This document shows, one piece after another, positions 60,805 to 64,000 of a stretch of DNA of 64,000 nt. The stretch comes from an uncultured Ignavibacteria bacterium. Lineage in GTDB: Bacteria > Bacteroidota > Ignavibacteria > Kapaibacteriales > UBA2268. The notes beneath the pieces are model-generated. The model was not told the origin of the DNA and made no database searches. It saw only the letters and a program-made list of their open reading frames with translations. How positions within the stretch are numbered: position 1 is the stretch's first letter; each line of letters starts with the position of its first letter. The translations under genes and the position numbers were made by a program. Location: contig CAIOZA010000050.1 in NCBI GenBank assembly GCA_903862655.1, forward strand, positions 1-64,000, read 5' to 3'.

Positions 60805-63378
60805 ATGAAAAGAAAATATTTTTATACAATTATTATTGTTTGGATTACTCTGGTTTTAACTTCTATATATTGGAACATATTCACCGCAAAGACAAATTTA
60901 ATTGAAGAAGCAAAGTACACTTTGCATACCTATAATTTTTTGCTTGATATTACCCGCCATTGGAATTTAAAACATAATGGACTTTATGCTGAAATTAATG
61001 ATAATTCAAAAGCAAATACATTCTTAAATTCAGAATATTCAACTATAGAAACCAAGGATGGAAAAAAACTGTCTTATATAAATATGCATGTGATGACAAA
61101 AGAGCTTTCTACACTACTTACAAAGAATAGTGAAATTCGTTTTGATATTACCAGTTTGAACCCAATTGACTCTGCAAATACTCCGGATCAATGGGAATCG
61201 AAAGTGCTTAAAGAGCTCGACAAGTCTTCGAGTGAATATTTTGAATTCATAGAAAGTGACAGCGCACCTAAGTTCAGATATATGGCAACACTATTAGCAG
61301 AAGAATCTTGCTTTACCTGCCATGATAAGGGTGGATTAAAAAGTGGAGATATATTGGGGGGAATTAGTTATAGTTTATCTGCAAAATCATACTATGTTGC
61401 CTATAAAAATCATATAATTAATGAGTCAAAGATTCATCTGATAATTTTCATTGTTGTTTTAATCGGAATATTTCATTTCAATAGACTTGTGAACAGATAT
61501 AGTGATAGATTGAAGAATTCTCTTCAAGAAGAAAGAGAACTCTATGATAATGCACCGTTTGGTTATCATACTTTGGATGCTAACGGGTATATTATCCGGA
61601 TGAATAGAAAAGAATTGAATTGGTTGGGATACTCCGAAGAGGAAATAATAGGAAAGAAGAAGTACACTGATATGATTTCTCCGGATACGTGCGATGAATA
61701 TAATCAAAAGTGCCTTTGCAATGCTACTAACAAACAAAAGCTCACACTAGACGACACAGAGTTCTATATTATGAGAAAAAATGGCACATCATTTCCGATT
61801 TTACTTAGTTCGGTAGCAGTTAGAGATAAATCAGGAGAAGTTAAATCATATCTTAACAGTGTATTGGATATTACAGAAAGAAAGAGTGCAGACTTAATCA
61901 TCCAGGAAAGTGAAAGAAAATTCAAAAATATATTTAACAATGCTCAGGATGTTTTCTATCAAACAGATATGTCTGGGGTGCTAATTGAAATTAGTCCCTC
62001 AATTGAAAAATATTCAGGTTACAACCGAGATGATTTGATAGGAAAGCCAGTCGAAACATTTTATAATGATCCTGAGGATAGAGCGAAATTATTTACCATT
62101 CTTTCCCAGAAAGGTGAAGTTAATGATTTTGAACTAATCCTGAAACGTAAGGATGGGAATAAAGTGTTGGTTTCAGCTAATATTCATATCATATTCAATA
62201 AAAAAGGTATGCCTATCGGTATTGAGGGATCTTTGAGGGATATAAGTGAACGTAAAATACATGAGGAAGCTCTCAAAACCAGTGAAGAACTTCTTAGAAC
62301 TACATTTGAATCTACATCTTCTGGAATTCTGGTTGTTGATAAAAACAGACGGTTTACTCATTACAATTCAAGATTGCTTGAAATGTGGGGCGTACCAAGG
62401 GACAAGTTTGTTTCGCATGGTCCTAACTTGTCGGAATTAATTCTTGATCAGCTAGCTGATCCAGAAGGATACATAGCAAATATTGAAAGAATATATAAGA
62501 GTTCTGCTCCATCTAAGGATATTATAGAATTAAAAGATGGCAGATTTTTTGAATTAGTTGGTATTCCAATTATTACAAATGAAGAGGCAATAGGGCGTGT
62601 TTGGAACTTTTATGACATAAGTGAACAGAAGAAGGCAGAATTAGTACTAATAGAAGCAAATGATTCAAAGGATAAGTTCTTTTCGATTCTTGCTCATGAT
62701 CTAAGAAGTCCGATTTCCGGCTTCCTTGGTGTATCTGAGATTTTGAGTAAAGAACTTGATGAATTGTCTGTACGGGAAGTCAAGGAAATGTCATCGGCAA
62801 TTTACAACTCTGCGAACTCCATCTTCAATCTATTGAACTATCTGTTGAAGTGGGCTCAAAGCCAGTCGGATGAATTGAGAATGAAAATAGAAGAACAAGA
62901 TTTAACAGCGTTAATAAAAGAAACTACAATTCTACTAAAGACAAGTGCTGAATCTAAAAACATTAGTATTAGATCTGCTTTTGATAGTGAACTGATTATA
63001 AATTGCGATAAAAACATGATCACAACAGTTGTGAGAAATCTAATAACAAATGCAATCAAGTTCACACCTAATAATGGAACTATTGAAGTGTCGGCTTTGA
63101 AAGAAAGCAACCAACAGGGTAGCTTTATCAAAGTAATGGTGAAAGATTCTGGAATTGGTATCGAATCTAATCTTATCAAGAAGTTGTTTAAAGTTGGCGA
63201 AATGAGATCTTCGCCTGGTACCGCCGGTGAAAAAGGTACGGGGTTGGGACTAATACTTTGCAAGGAATTTGTGGAAAAGCATGGTGGAAGAATTTCTGTT
63301 GAAAGTAATATAAATGAAGGATCTACATTCTCGTTTACTTTACCCATTGCTTCTACAGATGAAGAAGTATTGTTTTAA
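60805..63378 (+). CDS. PAS sensor histidine kinase with DUF3365 haem-motif input domain
   Basis: 857 residues: transmembrane helix (TIIIVWITLVLTSIYWNIF), a DUF3365/Tll0287-type extracytoplasmic domain (~35-195) with ATLLAEESCFTCHDKGGLKS (CxxCH, a c-type haem-binding motif, Cys at ~168), a second helix at ~209-226, three PAS domains (~245-360, ~370-490, ~495-610; GYSEEEIIGKK, GYNRDDLIG, ITERK/ISERK ends), HisKA (DKFFSILAHDLRSPISG, phospho-His at ~630) and HATPase_c (NLITNAIKFTPNNGTI, DSGIGIE, GTGLGLILCKEF). It probably senses redox or a gas ligand outside the membrane. No response regulator is adjacent. Confidence 0.93.
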   Translation: MKRKYFYTIIIVWITLVLTSIYWNIFTAKTNLIEEAKYTLHTYNFLLDITRHWNLKHNGLYAEINDNSKANTFLNSEYSTIETKDGKKLSYINMHVMTKELSTLLTKNSEIRFDITSLNPIDSANTPDQWESKVLKELDKSSSEYFEFIESDSAPKFRYMATLLAEESCFTCHDKGGLKSGDILGGISYSLSAKSYYVAYKNHIINESKIHLIIFIVVLIGIFHFNRLVNRYSDRLKNSLQEERELYDNAPFGYHTLDANGYIIRMNRKELNWLGYSEEEIIGKKKYTDMISPDTCDEYNQKCLCNATNKQKLTLDDTEFYIMRKNGTSFPILLSSVAVRDKSGEVKSYLNSVLDITERKSADLIIQESERKFKNIFNNAQDVFYQTDMSGVLIEISPSIEKYSGYNRDDLIGKPVETFYNDPEDRAKLFTILSQKGEVNDFELILKRKDGNKVLVSANIHIIFNKKGMPIGIEGSLRDISERKIHEEALKTSEELLRTTFESTSSGILVVDKNRRFTHYNSRLLEMWGVPRDKFVSHGPNLSELILDQLADPEGYIANIERIYKSSAPSKDIIELKDGRFFELVGIPIITNEEAIGRVWNFYDISEQKKAELVLIEANDSKDKFFSILAHDLRSPISGFLGVSEILSKELDELSVREVKEMSSAIYNSANSIFNLLNYLLKWAQSQSDELRMKIEEQDLTALIKETTILLKTSAESKNISIRSAFDSELIINCDKNMITTVVRNLITNAIKFTPNNGTIEVSALKESNQQGSFIKVMVKDSGIGIESNLIKKLFKVGEMRSSPGTAGEKGTGLGLILCKEFVEKHGGRISVESNINEGSTFSFTLPIASTDEEVLF

Positions 63379-63764
63379 TTAAGGTGGGTTCTAAAAATTC
63401 AATTTTTGCTGTTATACTTGCGAATGAGACTGTGTAAAAAGTCATTTCTAGATGTCATTCCGAACGAAGTGAGGAATCCATGTATTTATATATTCCTGTA
63501 ATAAAAACAGCCTGGATTCTTCAGTCGCTACGCTCCTTCTGAATGACATGATCGCAGTTTTCGCACAGCCACGTATGCAGGTATCTGTAAACTAACATCA
63601 ATACTGGATGCGCTTCGCAGTCCTTCGGAACTAACGGTCGCTTCGCTCCCTCAGAATGACAAGATCCTTAGTTTCACACTGTATAATTCACGGGCATGAC
63701 AAAAAGTAAAGTATTTTCCATAAATTGAAAAAGTTCTTTTGCACAATTTGGGATAATTATATTT
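63379..63764. repeat. Intergenic region with inverted-repeat elements
   Basis: 63453-63548 begins TGTCATTCCGAACGAAGTGA and ends CTACGCTCCTTCTGAATGACA, a ~96-bp imperfect inverted repeat. A second related right end (GCTTCGCTCCCTCAGAATGACA) ends at about 63661. These are dispersed MITE/REP-like elements, distinct from the ATTCCTGCA family at 22.7 and 36.8 kb but sharing the TGTCATTC end. Confidence 0.65.
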
Positions 63765-64000
63765 ATGAAAACTTATATACTTCGAATTATATTGATTTCG
63801 GCATTAGCTATAATCTCAACAATTGCTCTAATGGCTTCTGATCGTATCAGCTGTTCTTCCGGGGCATTTATCAAGAATGAAAAAGTAGAATTAGTAGAAT
63901 CAACGTCTAATAGTTTTTCGGATTACAGCTATCTGTCCTTTGATTTGGAGGAAGATGTTCTGGCAAGCCTAATGTCAACTGCTAAGGCGCTTACTATCAG
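63765..64000 (+). CDS. Secreted protein of unknown function (cut by window end)
   Basis: The ATG at 63765 opens a signal peptide (ILRIILISALAIISTIALMA) followed by SDRISCSSGAFIKNEKVELV and further open frame to the window edge (about 78 codons seen). No family recognised. Confidence 0.7.
   Translation, partial: MKTYILRIILISALAIISTIALMASDRISCSSGAFIKNEKVELVESTSNSFSDYSYLSFDLEEDVLASLMSTAKALTI

Noticed and set aside
60639-60905. Plus-strand 88-residue ORF upstream of the PAS kinase
   Set aside because: AT-rich low-complexity translation that overlaps the kinase start in a different frame; no motif.

Overview
The window looks like a chromosomal segment of an FCB-group bacterium, probably an Ignavibacteria/Kapabacteria-type lineage. 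This is inferred from family resemblance, not from a search. Supporting signs are secreted proteins ending in the 'NYPNPF' type A C-terminal sorting domain used by type IX secretion, a TTTG-N20-TATCTTTG promoter of Bacteroidota type before a small gene near 59.8 kb, frequent non-ATG starts, and AT-rich intergenic DNA. Housekeeping genes (guaA, mnmE, mnmG, msrB, rfaE, a SAM methyltransferase) are clearly more GC-rich than the accessory blocks.

Left part (1-17 kb): a fragment of a tyrosine recombinase gene at the window edge, then AT-rich accessory DNA. It holds an Mrr-like nuclease domain fused to seven homing-endonuclease-type repeats and a PIN-toxin/antitoxin pair. It continues with an ECF sigma/membrane regulator/CpxP-like cluster, two secreted metallophosphoesterases, a truncated FGE-type protein fused to a decapitated ArdC gene, a serine recombinase, an excisionase-like HTH protein and a TPR histidine kinase/LytTR pair. 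A perfect 40-bp copy of the 3' end of guaA lies at 2812-2851, and a shorter third copy at 3571-3588. The block between them and the intact guaA (17037-18575) therefore looks like one or more genomic islands stacked on the guaA 3' end.

Middle part (18-31 kb): a REP/RAYT region, a methyltransferase gene whose start is present in three copies around a uracil-DNA-glycosylase-like gene and an MBL hydrolase, then msrB and a DnaA-box-rich AT region (possible oriC). Next come tRNA-Thr(TGT), a Fic protein gene with a 40-bp-periodic operator, and three secreted or lipoprotein genes. A type II restriction-modification system and a small unknown gene follow, each separated by partial copies of the 3' end of the adjacent DUF1697 gene. 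The recurring theme is cargo genes, mostly defence or conflict related, flanked by partial copies of the end of a neighbouring conserved gene.

Right part (31-64 kb): heptose-phosphate genes (rfaE1/rfaE2), DUF2461, an SDR, and mnmG and mnmE with two parS-like palindromes, suggesting origin-proximal DNA. Then comes a long plus-strand cluster (39.9-59.7 kb) for surface glycan synthesis. It has nucleotide-sugar enzymes, two radical SAM/SPASM proteins, an aminotransferase, a methyltransferase, a WbqC protein and a single 3664-codon gene joining at least six glycosyltransferase domains, two methyltransferase domains and TPRs. The window ends with a DUF2795 protein, a zinc-ribbon protein, a haem-motif PAS histidine kinase, interspersed inverted repeats and the start of a secreted protein.

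All functions were assigned by reading motifs by eye; no database search was run.
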